The position numbers were made by a program, and so were the translations under genes. Source: Rikenellaceae bacterium (lineage in GTDB: Bacteria; Bacteroidota; Bacteroidia; Bacteroidales; UBA932). Taken from it: 64,000 nt of DNA. Shown here piece after piece: positions 9,017 to 18,948 of the stretch (positions are counted from its first letter, which is position 1; the number at the start of each line of letters is the position of its first letter). Under the pieces are notes generated by a model. The model was given only the letters and a program-made list of their open reading frames with translations, searched no databases and was not told where the DNA came from. The DNA is taken from contig DPKJ01000014.1 in NCBI GenBank assembly GCA_003542575.1, positions 300,566 through 364,565 on the forward strand. The letters run 5' to 3'.

Positions 9017-10039
9017 ATGATTCACAGTTTTGGGAGTGATAATCACTCCGGAGCGGCACCGGAGATTATGGAGGCAATTGCAAAAGCAAACGCCAATTTT
9101 GCCGTAGCGTATGGAGAAGACCCTTTTACAAAAGAGGCCGAGGATATTTTTAAAAGAGATTTTGGCCCTCAAACAGAGGTGTTTTTTGTGTTTAACGGTA
9201 CCGGAGCAAATGTTTTGGCATTAAAAGCTCTTACAAACACCTTCAATTCAATTTTATGTGCCGATTCTGCTCACATTAACGTTGATGAATGTGGTGCTCC
9301 CGAAAAACTTACAGGATGTAAGCTTGTTCCAATTGCACCGGTTAATGGTAAAATCTCTGTTGATTCTGTGAAAAAAGAGCTTAAAGGATTTGGTTTTCAG
9401 CACCACTCTCAGCCAAAAGTACTTTCAATATCACAACCTACCGAACTGGGAACCCTCTACACTCCAAAAGAGATTAAAGAGCTTGCCGGATTAATGCACA
9501 GCCACGGAGGGTATCTTCATATTGACGGCTCAAGGATTTCAAATGCAGCAGCAGCGTTAAACCTGAATATGAGAGAATTTACTTCGGATCTTGGAGTTGA
9601 TGCGCTTTCATTTGGCGGCACAAAAAACGGAATGCTCATAGGAGAAGCTGTTGTATTCTTCAAAAAAGAGCTGGCAGAAAATTTTCTTTACTTAAGAAAA
9701 CAAGCTGCTCAACTTTTCTCCAAAAACCGCTTTATTGCAGCACAGTTTACCACATTTTTAAAAGACGGCCTTAATATTCGCCTCGCTTCCCATTCAAATG
9801 CCATGGCTAAATATATGGAGGCAAAACTTAAAGATATTCCTGAAGTAAAGATTTCCCGGCCTGTTGAAACAAACGGCGTTTTTGCCATTATGGACAAAAG
9901 AATTACCGAAAAACTAATGGAAAAACATTTTTTCTATATCTGGGATGAAGAAACAGGAGAAGTAAGATGGATGTGCTCCTGGAATACCCAAAAAGGTGAT
10001 ATTGACAAATTTATAAACGATCTCACAGCGCTTCTTTAA
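9017..10039 (+). CDS. Low-specificity L-threonine aldolase family protein
   Basis: PLP-dependent beta-eliminating lyase/threonine aldolase (340 residues) that would split L-threonine or L-allo-threonine into glycine and acetaldehyde. The opening SFGSDNHSGAAPEIMEAI, the substrate region HINVDECGAPEKL, the aspartate motif LHIDGSRISNAAAAL and the PLP lysine in SFGGTKNGM (Lys203) are all in place. It lies downstream of gcvH, and both act on glycine, but the terminator between them argues for separate transcripts. Acyl-CoA synthetase follows after 19 bases. Confidence 0.9.
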   Translation: MIHSFGSDNHSGAAPEIMEAIAKANANFAVAYGEDPFTKEAEDIFKRDFGPQTEVFFVFNGTGANVLALKALTNTFNSILCADSAHINVDECGAPEKLTGCKLVPIAPVNGKISVDSVKKELKGFGFQHHSQPKVLSISQPTELGTLYTPKEIKELAGLMHSHGGYLHIDGSRISNAAAALNLNMREFTSDLGVDALSFGGTKNGMLIGEAVVFFKKELAENFLYLRKQAAQLFSKNRFIAAQFTTFLKDGLNIRLASHSNAMAKYMEAKLKDIPEVKISRPVETNGVFAIMDKRITEKLMEKHFFYIWDEETGEVRWMCSWNTQKGDIDKFINDLTALL

Positions 10040-10058
10040 ACTCTAAACACTACAAACT

Positions 10059-11834
10059 ATGGAAGTAAAAAGAACATTCGACCTTTTAGAAAAGCTCATT
10101 AAGGAGTATCCAAAAGATGATATTCTAAGCAGAAGAGTGAACGGCAAATGGATTAAGTACTCTTCTGACAGCTACTACAGACATTCACATCTGCTCGCAT
10201 ACGCCTTTCTTGCCCTTGGACTCAAGAAAGATGACAAGGTTATTACCATAAGCAATAATAGGCCTGAATGGAACTTTATTGATATGGGACTAAATTTGGC
10301 AAATTGCGTTCATGTCCCTGTCTACTCTACGCTTAGCAACGATGACTATCTCTACATTCTTAACCATAGCGATGCAAAAGCAATATTCCTTGGTGGTGAA
10401 GCTGTTGTAAAAAAGATCACCCCCTTAATCCCACAGCTCGACAGAGAGATTATGGTATTTTCAATTGACAAGGCTGAAGGCATTAAGTCAATAGAGTCGC
10501 TTTATGAGTTGGGAAAGGATAAAGAAGCCGAATTTGAAGAGGTTATCGAAGAGAATAAGAAGAACATTGACGAAAACGAACTTGCAACAATTATTTATAC
10601 ATCAGGCACTACAGGGACTCCAAAAGGTGTGATGTTATCTCATAAAAACCTTGCATTTACCTTTATTGGGTCTGCAAATCAGCAAATTAGAGACCACAGA
10701 CACAAAATGCTAAGCTTCCTGCCTCTATGTCATATTTATGAGAGGAGCATGAACTACGACTATCAGTATATGGGCATAAGCACCTATTATGCAGAGAGTC
10801 TTTCAACAATTGCTTCTGATCTTGCAGACTGTCAGGCAGACGGTTTCTGCTCAGTACCAAGGGTTTTAGAGATGATGTTTAATAAACTTGAGGCAGCAGG
10901 AAAAGATTTAAAGGGTGTTAAGAAGTTAATTTATAAATGGTGCTTCTCAATTGCCTGCAAATTTGATTATGAAAATCGGGGCTTCTTTTACGATCTGAAA
11001 TACAAAATAGCTGACAAACTTGTTTACAGCAAATGGAGGGCTAAACTTGGAGGCAAAGAGATGCTCATTGTATCTGGAGGGTCATCTATTCAGGCTAAAA
11101 TTATTCGACTATTTACGGCTGCAAAGCTTTATATATTTGAAGGTTACGGTATGACAGAAACCTCTCCGATTATTGCTGTTAACAACCCTCGCGAGATGAT
11201 TATTAAAATTGGAACCGTTGGTAAAGCAATGGAGGGCACTGAGATGATGATAGCGCCTGACGGAGAAATTCTTACTCGCGGGCCACATATTATGCTTGGT
11301 TATTACAAAGATCCTGAATATACCAAAGAGATAATTGACAGTGATGGTTGGCTTCACACCGGAGACATTGGAGTTATGGTAGATAAAATTTTCCTAAAGA
11401 TAACTGACCGTAAAAAGGAGATATTCAAGCTCTCTGCAGGTAAGTATGTAGCTCCACAGGTTATTGAAAACATGCTTAAAGAGTCTTCTTATATTGAAAA
11501 CTGCATGGTAATAGGTGAAAATCAGAAGTTTGCTTCGGCAATTATCATTCCTGATTTCAACAGACTTCACTTCTGGGCTGCCAAGAACAAGATTCATTAT
11601 GCCGACAATGCAGAATTAATACAGAATCCTGCAGTTATTGCAAAGGTTAACAAGGAGATAGATGTCGTTAATAAAAAACTTGCTGCACACGAACAGATTA
11701 GAAGAGCAAAACTCGTAGCAGACGAATGGACACCAATTAACGATTTATTATCACAAACATTAAAGCTTAAGAGGCACAATATTAAAGCCAAATATCAGAA
11801 TTTGATAAACGAAATTTTCAATACAGAAAGTTAG
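10059..11834 (+). CDS. Long-chain acyl-CoA synthetase (AMP-forming)
   Basis: A 591-residue member of the AMP-dependent synthetase family that activates fatty acids to acyl-CoA at the membrane. The P-loop motif IIYTSGTTGTPKGVMLSH, the adenylate motif YGMTETSP and the hinge DGWLHTGDIG...ITDRKKEIFKLSAGKYVAP are complete. Size and motif spacing match the FadD15/FAA-like branch common in Bacteroidota. It is followed after two bases by a GNAT acetyltransferase gene, so the aldolase, synthetase and acetyltransferase genes probably form one transcript ending at the strong hairpin near 12.8 kb. Confidence 0.92.
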   Translation: MEVKRTFDLLEKLIKEYPKDDILSRRVNGKWIKYSSDSYYRHSHLLAYAFLALGLKKDDKVITISNNRPEWNFIDMGLNLANCVHVPVYSTLSNDDYLYILNHSDAKAIFLGGEAVVKKITPLIPQLDREIMVFSIDKAEGIKSIESLYELGKDKEAEFEEVIEENKKNIDENELATIIYTSGTTGTPKGVMLSHKNLAFTFIGSANQQIRDHRHKMLSFLPLCHIYERSMNYDYQYMGISTYYAESLSTIASDLADCQADGFCSVPRVLEMMFNKLEAAGKDLKGVKKLIYKWCFSIACKFDYENRGFFYDLKYKIADKLVYSKWRAKLGGKEMLIVSGGSSIQAKIIRLFTAAKLYIFEGYGMTETSPIIAVNNPREMIIKIGTVGKAMEGTEMMIAPDGEILTRGPHIMLGYYKDPEYTKEIIDSDGWLHTGDIGVMVDKIFLKITDRKKEIFKLSAGKYVAPQVIENMLKESSYIENCMVIGENQKFASAIIIPDFNRLHFWAAKNKIHYADNAELIQNPAVIAKVNKEIDVVNKKLAAHEQIRRAKLVADEWTPINDLLSQTLKLKRHNIKAKYQNLINEIFNTES

Positions 11835-11836
11835 TT

Positions 11837-12769
11837 ATGAAAATTCATCTTGCCACAGCTGAAGATACTCACTCCATATCAAAAATATGGAGTGAGTGCT
11901 TTACTGATGATACCGATTACATCAATAATTTTTTAGAAAACTGTTTCCCTCACACCAAAACCTTTCTGCTGACTCCCGAAAACGAAGTTAATGCGGTGGC
12001 TTCACTCTCCGTTCTGCCCTGCTATACAAACTATAATGGTAAAATTTACCCTGGAGGCTATGTTTATGCAGTAGGAACACTGCCGGAGCATAGAGGAAAA
12101 TCATACTCCAAATATCTGACCCAAGAGGCATTTCGATATGCCCGTAACGAAAAACTCTCCTTTCTTGTTGTAAAACCGGCAACAGAATCCCTCTACGAGC
12201 TATATTCTAAGCTCTCTTTTGACACAACGCTATATGAAAGGATAACAAGAATTAATCCAAAAAGGAGCTATAACTACACTTCAGATGGGCTGCTTATGTG
12301 TGATAAAATGCCTGTTTACAGGTCATTTACTCTTTTTTGGGATATTGATCGTCTCTATAAGCTAAGAGAACGTTACCTCTCCAAAGAAAGTATTTTGCTT
12401 AATAAAGAGATACTCTCATACGCAATAACAGAAATCACTTATAGAAACGGATTTGTTGATTCGTTTAGTTATTTAAACAAGAAAGAGGATCATGTTTTCT
12501 ATGTTTATTATCCTTCAGAAAATAATGATTCTATAGTTTATGTAATAGATCATAATATAAACGATGGTAGTACATTAGATGATTTTATCTCTGAAAATAG
12601 ATCTACTTTTAAAGACCTTAAATACTATCAATTTATTAATCTTCCCTCCATTGTTGCTAAGAGATGTAGTGCAAAAAAAATCAAGTCGGCATTAATTAAA
12701 TCATTTGAAGAAGATCCCGGGTTTAACAAACACCTTAAAAAACTCAGGCTTTCACTACCCATGGAGTAA
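11837..12769 (+). CDS. GNAT family N-acetyltransferase
   Basis: A 310-residue protein with an N-terminal GNAT domain. The acetyl-CoA binding signature is YAVGTLPEHRGKSYSKYL (about residues 76-93), followed by FLVVKPATESLYELYSKLSF, as in Eis-like or aminoglycoside-type acetyltransferases. The C-terminal 170 residues resemble no domain I can name; paired domains of this size occur in Eis-type enzymes. The start codon lies two bases after the stop of the acyl-CoA synthetase gene. Substrate unknown. Confidence 0.78.
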   Translation: MKIHLATAEDTHSISKIWSECFTDDTDYINNFLENCFPHTKTFLLTPENEVNAVASLSVLPCYTNYNGKIYPGGYVYAVGTLPEHRGKSYSKYLTQEAFRYARNEKLSFLVVKPATESLYELYSKLSFDTTLYERITRINPKRSYNYTSDGLLMCDKMPVYRSFTLFWDIDRLYKLRERYLSKESILLNKEILSYAITEITYRNGFVDSFSYLNKKEDHVFYVYYPSENNDSIVYVIDHNINDGSTLDDFISENRSTFKDLKYYQFINLPSIVAKRCSAKKIKSALIKSFEEDPGFNKHLKKLRLSLPME

Positions 12770-12781
12770 GAATAATCTCTC

Positions 12782-12823
12782 AAAAAATAAAAGATGTTCC
12801 ACGAGGAACATCTTTTATTTTTT
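12782..12823 (+). terminator. Strong terminator hairpin (19-bp perfect stem)
   Basis: A perfect 19-bp inverted repeat with the four-base loop ACGA, flanked by A and T tracts, so it can act in both directions between the GNAT gene and the leftward mnmG. Its centre (12795-12810) reads TGTTCCACGAGGAACA, one base from the ParB-binding parS consensus. Confidence 0.88.
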
Positions 12824-12989
12824 TAACTTTCAATATGATATGAGCATTATTGAATTTAATTGTTGCGCAATATCAACTTATTTAATGATCAAATAATTGT
12901 GAAAATTATAAATAAAATTGTGTAGAAAGAGCAATTCATTGAAATGCTTCTAAAAAATAAGCAATATCTAGAACAACAAAGAATAAGAT

Positions 12990-14939
12990 TTATCTACCAA
13001 AATATACGAGCAATACAGAAATATCGGCCGGGGAGACTCCCGGAATGCGTGATGCCTGTGATATTGTCTTAGGTCTGTGTTTTGAAAGCTTTTGTCTGGA
13101 TTCTGTGGATATAGATTTTAGAGCATTGTAATCAAACTTATCCGGAATAGCAATCTCTTCAAGTTTTAAAATTTTATCTGCAATTCTCTTCTCTCTTTCG
13201 ATGTATCCTTTGTACTTTATTCTTATCTCTACGGCCTCTAAAATCTCTTTGAGGACAATTTCAGTGGAAATATTGTCGTCTTTAGGCACTTCAGGTTGGT
13301 ATGGAAGTGGTGTAACACTCTTAGGATGATAGAAATGATCGAAAAATGTTTCGCGTGGAACATTTACTAAAAGAGGATCTATTGTGGCCTGAGGTCTGGT
13401 AAGAATGTCCGCGAGCTTCTTTTTGTGTGAAATTGGTGCAGAATCTACTGATTCCAAATATGAATTAATTTCATCGGGGGAGATTGATGTATTCTGCATG
13501 TAGTTTGTAAGACTTTCTACTGAGATATATTTTCTCAGCATCAGATCGTGCCTCTCTGAAGTGGCTAATCCCGCATTATATCCAATTTCGGTTAAGCGAA
13601 GGTCAGCGTTATCTTGTCTAAGCAATATTCTGTACTCTGCTCTTGATGTAAACATTCTGTACGGTTCATCCACACCCTTTGTTACAAGATCGTCTATAAG
13701 CACTCCAATATAGGCCTGATCTCTTTTTAGCACTAGCGGTTCTTTACTTTGAATTTTTAAGTGTGCATTTATACCGGCCATTAAGCCTTGCGCCGCTGCC
13801 TCTTCGTAACCGGTGGTTCCATTTATCTGTCCGGCAAAATAGAGATTCGAAATATTTTTTGTTTCCAATGTGTGGTGAAGCTGAGTCGGCGGGAAATAGT
13901 CATACTCTACTGCGTAGGCAGGTCGGAAAATTACAATACTTTCAAACCCGGGTATTGCTCTTAAAGCAGAATATTGAATATCCAAAGGAAGAGAAGATGA
14001 GAAACCCTGAAGATAGTATTCATTGGTATTCCATCCTTCCGGCTCAAGGAATAACTGATGACTAGTTTTATCTGAGAAAGTTCTTAGCTTATCCTCTATA
14101 CTTGGGCAATATCTTGGACCAACACCTGAGATCTTACCTGAGAATAGCGGAGAAAACTCAAATCCCTCTTTAAGTATGTCGTGAACTGTTGAATTGGTAT
14201 GAACCATATAACAGCACATTTGATTTTTATGAAACTGTATGGGAGAGGGGATATTTAAAAAAGAGAATTTTTCGGGATTTTGATCCCCCTCCTGAATTTG
14301 AATTTTAGTAAGATCAACAGATCTTGCATCAATTCTGGGAGGTGTGCCTGTTTTCATTCTGTCGACAACAAAGCCCATAGAAAACAGTTGTTCCGACAGA
14401 TGCAAAGAGGGCATCTCCCCTATTCTTCCACCAACAGCGCTGTTTTGCCCTATAAAAAGTTTTCCGTTTAGAAAGGTGCCTGCAGTGAGAATGGTTGCTT
14501 TAGATTTAAATGTCGCTCCCATTTCTGTTTTTACACCGACAACCTTTTCTCCTTCGAAAATAAATTCATTTACGGTGTCCTGCCAAATATGTAAGTTGGG
14601 CGTATGCTCCAAAACATATCTCCAGTTCATAGAGAAATGCTGTCGGTCACATTGGGCTCTCGGGCTCCACATAGCTGGACCTTTTGATCTGTTTAGCATT
14701 CTGAACTGAATTGTTGAAGCGTCAGTGACCAGTCCTGTGTAGCCGCCAAGCGCATCTATCTCTCTGACTATTTGTCCTTTAGCTATTCCCCCTATGGCCG
14801 GATTACATGACATTTGGGCAATTTTACCCATATCCATTGTAAGTAATAATACCTTAGACCCCATTTTAGCTGAGGCAAACGCTGCTTCACAACCTGCATG
14901 TCCTGCACCAATGACTATTATATCAAATTTATCTCCCAT
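12990..14939 (-). CDS. mnmG: tRNA uridine-5-carboxymethylaminomethyl modification enzyme MnmG
   Basis: FAD enzyme that, with MnmE, installs the carboxymethylaminomethyl group on the wobble uridine of several tRNAs. The N-terminal dinucleotide fold is [36 protein letters not shown], split around its central glycines, is the strongest GidA signature. [13 protein letters not shown] and [21 protein letters not shown] are also conserved. At 649 residues it is slightly longer than the typical 620-630. It abuts ybeY directly (start 14939, ybeY stop at 14940), so the two are co-transcribed. Confidence 0.96.
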   Translation of the reverse strand: MGDKFDIIVIGAGHAGCEAAFASAKMGSKVLLLTMDMGKIAQMSCNPAIGGIAKGQIVREIDALGGYTGLVTDASTIQFRMLNRSKGPAMWSPRAQCDRQHFSMNWRYVLEHTPNLHIWQDTVNEFIFEGEKVVGVKTEMGATFKSKATILTAGTFLNGKLFIGQNSAVGGRIGEMPSLHLSEQLFSMGFVVDRMKTGTPPRIDARSVDLTKIQIQEGDQNPEKFSFLNIPSPIQFHKNQMCCYMVHTNSTVHDILKEGFEFSPLFSGKISGVGPRYCPSIEDKLRTFSDKTSHQLFLEPEGWNTNEYYLQGFSSSLPLDIQYSALRAIPGFESIVIFRPAYAVEYDYFPPTQLHHTLETKNISNLYFAGQINGTTGYEEAAAQGLMAGINAHLKIQSKEPLVLKRDQAYIGVLIDDLVTKGVDEPYRMFTSRAEYRILLRQDNADLRLTEIGYNAGLATSERHDLMLRKYISVESLTNYMQNTSISPDEINSYLESVDSAPISHKKKLADILTRPQATIDPLLVNVPRETFFDHFYHPKSVTPLPYQPEVPKDDNISTEIVLKEILEAVEIRIKYKGYIEREKRIADKILKLEEIAIPDKFDYNALKSISTESRQKLSKHRPKTISQASRIPGVSPADISVLLVYFGR

Positions 14940-15365
14940 TTAAATAATATTATCCCCTCTCATTATAAGCGCGCTCTCTTCTGCTTCTTTCATTAATTTT
15001 TTATCCTTTGCATTTTTATCTTTATAGCCAATTAAGTGCAGAACTCCGTGAATTATTACCCTGTGGAGTTCGTTTTCAAATGTTGTTTTGTACAATACTG
15101 CGTTTTCTTTAACAGTGTCAATGCTAATGATAATATCGCCATTTAAGTATTTTCCTTCACAGTAATCGAAGGTAATAACATCTGTATAATAGTTATGTTT
15201 AAGATATTTGTTATTTATTTCAAGAATATAATTATCACTGCAGAATATTATGTTGATATCCCCCACTGACAATCTATTCGTGTGGATAATTGTTTTAATC
15301 CATGCATTACACTTTCTTTTACCTTTAAAATTAAAAGTAGTGTCCTCTTTAAAATATTTAATCAT
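14940..15365 (-). CDS. ybeY: Endoribonuclease YbeY (16S rRNA maturation)
   Basis: Zinc-dependent RNase for rRNA 3' end processing and ribosome quality control; 141 residues. The metal motif reads HGVLHLIGYKDK, with two of the three usual histidines and aspartate at the third position. From memory Bacteroidota homologues share this substitution, so I do not read it as inactivation. The upstream DVITFDYCEG segment is also typical. It lies immediately upstream of mnmG on the same strand. Confidence 0.9.
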   Translation of the reverse strand: MIKYFKEDTTFNFKGKRKCNAWIKTIIHTNRLSVGDINIIFCSDNYILEINNKYLKHNYYTDVITFDYCEGKYLNGDIIISIDTVKENAVLYKTTFENELHRVIIHGVLHLIGYKDKNAKDKKLMKEAEESALIMRGDNII

Positions 15366-15401
15366 TGAGGTAAACCCTTCTTAAGGAAAATTGTTTTAAA
15401 T

Positions 15402-15752
15402 TTATTGTTTATTGTTCTCTTCCAGAATGTCCCAGTATTCAATTGCTCTTCTGGTATGAGGTATAACAATTGAACCGCCTACGAGGTTTGCTACGGCGAA
15501 TATCTCAAAGGCCTGCTCCCTGGTTACTCCAAGTTCATAACATTTTTCAATATGGTACTTAACACAATCATCACATCGCAATACAAGGGAAGAAACAAGT
15601 CCAAGCATCTCTTTTGTTTGCGTAGGGAGTGCTCCCTCTTCGTATGTTCTGGTATCAAGATTGAAAAATCTTTTGAAAAAAAGAGAGCCGGAATCAAGTA
15701 TAACCTTGTTCATCTTGGCACGATATGTGCGGAATTGGGCGATCGAATTCAT
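15402..15752 (-). CDS. Carboxymuconolactone decarboxylase/AhpD-like protein
   Basis: A small (116-residue) all-helical protein of the CMD/AhpD family. The redox motif CDDC with a following histidine (CDDCVKYHIEKC) marks the peroxidase-like AhpD branch rather than true decarboxylases. It is the first gene of the leftward group ending in ybeY and mnmG, with 36 bases to ybeY, and is divergent from mdh across 57 bases. A role in thiol-dependent peroxide or disulfide reduction is likely by family; partner unknown. Confidence 0.85.
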   Translation of the reverse strand: MNSIAQFRTYRAKMNKVILDSGSLFFKRFFNLDTRTYEEGALPTQTKEMLGLVSSLVLRCDDCVKYHIEKCYELGVTREQAFEIFAVANLVGGSIVIPHTRRAIEYWDILEENNKQ

Positions 15753-15809
15753 GATTGATATTTTTTTGCAAAACTACAAAATAAAAGTAAACTTAAATTC
15801 TTTTGAATT

Positions 15810-16751
15810 ATGTCTAAAATAACGGTAATCGGAGCCGGAAATGTGGGTGCAACTTGCACTAATGCCATGGCCAATATGCAGTTTGCATCTGAGATTGTAC
15901 TACTTGATATTAAAGAGGGGCTGGCAGAGGGAAAAGCGACAGATATGATGCAGACTGCCAAACTTTACAAGTATTACACTAAGGTTAAGGGCGTTACAAT
16001 GGACTATGAGGCCACTGCCGATTCTGATGTTATTGTTGTTACCTCCGGAATTCCCAGGAAACCAGGTATGACACGTGAAGAGCTTATTGAGACAAATGCA
16101 AATATTGTAAGTAATGTGGTTGAAAACGCTCTTAAATACTCTCCAAATGCTGTTCTTGTAGTAATATCCAATCCAATGGATACTATGACCTACCTTACCT
16201 TAAAGAAGACAGGTCTACCTAAAAACAGAATAATTGGTATGGGCGGAATTTTAGATAGCAGCCGTTTTACAGATTATTTGAGCATTGCCCTTGATGTTCC
16301 TTCTAGTGATATTGATGGTATGGTGATTGGCGGCCATGGCGACACAACAATGATTCCGCTGGCTCGCTTTGCTAATTATAAAGGCATTCCGGTTAACAAA
16401 CTTCTCTCTGCTGAGAAGCTTGGCAAAGTTATTGCAGATACAATGGTTGGAGGCGCAACTTTGACAAAAATGCTCGGAACATCTGCCTGGTACGCTCCCG
16501 GGGCTGCCGGAGCCGTTCTGGTAAAAGCAATTATCCTTGACGAAAAGAAGCTATACCCATGTTGTGTATATCTTGACGGGGAATACGGACAAAAGGATAT
16601 TTGCATTGGAGTACCGGTTACGGTTGGTAAAAACGGATGGGAAAAGATTGTTGAGTTTGATCTGACAGAGAGTGAATTTGAACTGTTTAGCAAAAGTTCT
16701 GATGCCGTCAGGTCTACAAATAAGGTTCTTAGCGATATGAATATTATTTGA
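15810..16751 (+). CDS. mdh: Malate dehydrogenase
   Basis: NAD-dependent LDH-like malate dehydrogenase of the reductive TCA branch that leads to fumarate and succinate in these anaerobes. It has ITVIGAGNVGATC (NAD fold), the substrate arginines in SGIPRKPGMTREEL, the NPMDTMTYL segment and the catalytic histidine in MVIGGHGDTTMIPL. Length 313 is standard. In context it supplies the fumarate reductase pathway whose SdhAB subunits are 5 kb downstream. Confidence 0.95.
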   Translation: MSKITVIGAGNVGATCTNAMANMQFASEIVLLDIKEGLAEGKATDMMQTAKLYKYYTKVKGVTMDYEATADSDVIVVTSGIPRKPGMTREELIETNANIVSNVVENALKYSPNAVLVVISNPMDTMTYLTLKKTGLPKNRIIGMGGILDSSRFTDYLSIALDVPSSDIDGMVIGGHGDTTMIPLARFANYKGIPVNKLLSAEKLGKVIADTMVGGATLTKMLGTSAWYAPGAAGAVLVKAIILDEKKLYPCCVYLDGEYGQKDICIGVPVTVGKNGWEKIVEFDLTESEFELFSKSSDAVRSTNKVLSDMNII

Positions 16752-16790
16752 ATTCAAAATATTTTCGCATCTTTGCACGGCGATTTTTAG

Positions 16791-16864
<74 letters not shown>

Positions 16865-16946
16865 CGAGTTTTTAACAATTTTTAATGAGCTCTATTACGC
16901 TAATAATGTAGTACTTAAATTTATTTACGATAAGTTTATTAACAAT

Positions 16947-16954
16947 TACTTTTG
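16947..16954 (+). promoter_or_regulatory. -7 box (TACTTTTG) for tonB
   Basis: TACTTTTG matches TAnnTTTG and lies 60 bases upstream of the chosen tonB start at 17015, separating it from the tRNA transcript. Confidence 0.45.
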
Positions 16955-17014
16955 GTAAATAATTAATTGTTTTTAATTTTACAATCCAAATTAAATCTGA
17001 ACAGTAACACAGTT

Positions 17015-17707
17015 ATGGAAGTAAAGAAAACACCTAAGGCAAATCTCGAGAACAAAAAGATGTTATTCAGAGAAATAGGTCTGATAATTACATTGCTTTT
17101 AGTTTTAGGAGGGTTTGAATACAAAACCTATGAGAAGAGTATCTCTGAACTGGGGGGCAACAACGCAGCCCTTGTAGAAGACGAGATGATACCAATTACC
17201 AATGAAACTCCGCCTCCACCACCGGAAATGCCAAAGATTCCAGTTGTATCTGACGAAATTGTTATTGTTGACGATGACATGAAGATCACTACAGATCTTA
17301 TTATCAGCACAGAGGACAACAAAAATCTTGGTGTTGAAATTAAAGAATATGTTCAGGGCAGAAAAGAAGAGGTAGTTGAAGAGGAAGATATCCCATTTAT
17401 GTTTGTTGAAGAGAAACCCAAATTTCAGGGTGGCGACGAAAATAGCTTTACAAGATGGGTAGCTGAAAGACTGGTTTATCCGGAAATTGCAAAGGAGAAC
17501 GGCGTACAAGGTCGTGTTTATCTTACATTCCGTGTAAATACAGATGGTAGTGTGAGCGATGTGAAAGTTTTAAGGGGTGTAGACCCTTCATTGGATAAAG
17601 AGGCAGTTCGTGTTGTGTCTATGTCTCCTAAATGGACTCCGGGAAGGCAGAGAAACAAGGCCGTAAGGGTTATATATCAGTTTCCTGTGATTTTCCAGCT
17701 CAGGTAG
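17015..17707 (+). CDS. tonB: Energy transducer TonB
   Basis: A 230-residue TonB-family protein that couples the proton motive force to outer-membrane TonB-dependent receptors. A short cytoplasmic N-terminus is followed by one membrane helix (EIGLIITLLLVLGGFEY). A proline-rich stretch (NETPPPPPEMPKIP) and an acidic linker precede the C-terminal TonB domain (YPEIAKENGVQGRVYLTFRV ... WTPGRQRNKAVRV). I start at ATG 17015 because the longer frame has only a non-ATG start and a promoter box lies between. It is monocistronic with a terminator. No ExbB/ExbD is nearby. Confidence 0.92.
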   Translation: MEVKKTPKANLENKKMLFREIGLIITLLLVLGGFEYKTYEKSISELGGNNAALVEDEMIPITNETPPPPPEMPKIPVVSDEIVIVDDDMKITTDLIISTEDNKNLGVEIKEYVQGRKEEVVEEEDIPFMFVEEKPKFQGGDENSFTRWVAERLVYPEIAKENGVQGRVYLTFRVNTDGSVSDVKVLRGVDPSLDKEAVRVVSMSPKWTPGRQRNKAVRVIYQFPVIFQLR

Positions 17708-17732
17708 AGTAATCACACAAACAATAAAACAT

Positions 17733-17765
17733 AAAGGCTGCCTCGAAAGAAGCAGTCTTTTTTAT
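17733..17765 (+). terminator. Rho-independent terminator after tonB
   Basis: Nine-bp stem (AAAGGCTGC / GCAGTCTTT, one G-T pair), 10-base loop and a six-T tract, eight bases before the hflX start. Confidence 0.75.
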
Positions 17766-17772
17766 ATAATAG

Positions 17773-18936
17773 ATGGAAAAAACCGTACTTGTAGCAGTCT
17801 CCTCCAACAATGAGGACGAGAGCAAAATAAGAGAATATCTGGACGAACTTGAGTTTCTTGCCGAAACTGCAGGGGCCAAATCTCAAAAGTGGTTTATACA
17901 AAACCTCGACAAACCAAATCCCAAGACCTATCTTGGCAGCGGCAAGCTGGAGGAGATTAAGCAGTACATCAACGAAAATGAGATTAAACTCGTAATTTTT
18001 GATGATGAGCTGACCCCTTCTCAGTTGAGAAATATTGAGAGGGAACTTGAATGCAGAATACTTGACAGAACAAATCTCATACTTGATATTTTTGCCCACA
18101 GAGCCAAAACCGCGTACGCAAAAACGCAGGTTGAACTTGCACAATATCAGTATCTTCTTCCTAGATTGACCCGAATGTGGACCCACCTTGAAAGACAGAG
18201 GGGAGGGATAGGAATGAGAGGACCGGGAGAGAGCCAGATTGAAACCGACCGTAGAATAATTCTGGAAAAAATAAGTCGTCTGAAAGAGCAGCTTAAAAAG
18301 ATTGACAGACAGATGGCATCGCAGAGGGGGAACAGGGGAAGTCTTGTCAGAATCTCACTTGTGGGCTATACAAATGTAGGAAAAAGTACCTTGATGAACC
18401 TTCTTGCCAAAAGCGAAGTGTTTGCCGAGAATAAGCTTTTTGCCACACTTGATACAACTGTCAGAAAAGTAGTTATAGAGAACGTCCCTTTTCTTTTAAG
18501 TGATACAGTAGGGTTCATCCGCAAATTGCCACATCAGCTTGTTGAGTCATTTAAAAGTACACTTGATGAGGTAAGAGAGTCTGATATACTACTGCACGTT
18601 GTAGATATTTCGCATCCAAATTTCCAGGAACATATTTCTGTTGTAGAGCAGACATTAATCGAAATTGGCGCTAAAGATAAGCCGGTATTGCTTGTTTTTA
18701 ATAAAATTGACGCCTATAACTATGTTCCTCAGGATGAGTTTGATTATGGACACAAAAAGCCTGAAAATTACAGTCTTGATGAGCTGAAAAACAGCTGGAT
18801 GAACAAGGAGCACGCTCCGTGTATTTTTATCTCTGCCAAAGAGAAGACCAATTTACCCAAATTGAGGAATGATCTTTACAAAATGGTTGCAGAAATTCAT
18901 GCGGGTAGATTTCCTTTCAATAATTTCTATTGGTAA
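17773..18936 (+). CDS. hflX: Ribosome-rescue GTPase HflX
   Basis: GTPase that binds the 50S subunit and splits stalled or hibernating ribosomes. The N-terminal HflX domain (TYLGSGKLEEIKQYI; FDDELTPSQLRNIE; LPRLTRMWTHLERQRGGIG) is followed by a helical linker. The G domain has GYTNVGKST (G1), DTVGF (G3) and NKID (G4). Length 387 is usual. Its start is 66 bases after tonB, just beyond a terminator, and the next gene is convergent. Confidence 0.95.
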   Translation: MEKTVLVAVSSNNEDESKIREYLDELEFLAETAGAKSQKWFIQNLDKPNPKTYLGSGKLEEIKQYINENEIKLVIFDDELTPSQLRNIERELECRILDRTNLILDIFAHRAKTAYAKTQVELAQYQYLLPRLTRMWTHLERQRGGIGMRGPGESQIETDRRIILEKISRLKEQLKKIDRQMASQRGNRGSLVRISLVGYTNVGKSTLMNLLAKSEVFAENKLFATLDTTVRKVVIENVPFLLSDTVGFIRKLPHQLVESFKSTLDEVRESDILLHVVDISHPNFQEHISVVEQTLIEIGAKDKPVLLVFNKIDAYNYVPQDEFDYGHKKPENYSLDELKNSWMNKEHAPCIFISAKEKTNLPKLRNDLYKMVAEIHAGRFPFNNFYW

Positions 18937-18948
18937 AAGGTAACTAAC

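Noticed and set aside
14995..15035. YbeY with aspartate in place of the third metal histidine as an inactive enzyme
   Set aside because: As far as I recall this substitution is common in Bacteroidota YbeY, so it is not good evidence of inactivation.
17713..18186. A 157-codon antisense frame opposite hflX
   Set aside because: The plus strand encodes conserved HflX motifs; the antisense product resembles nothing and has low-complexity hydrophobic runs.
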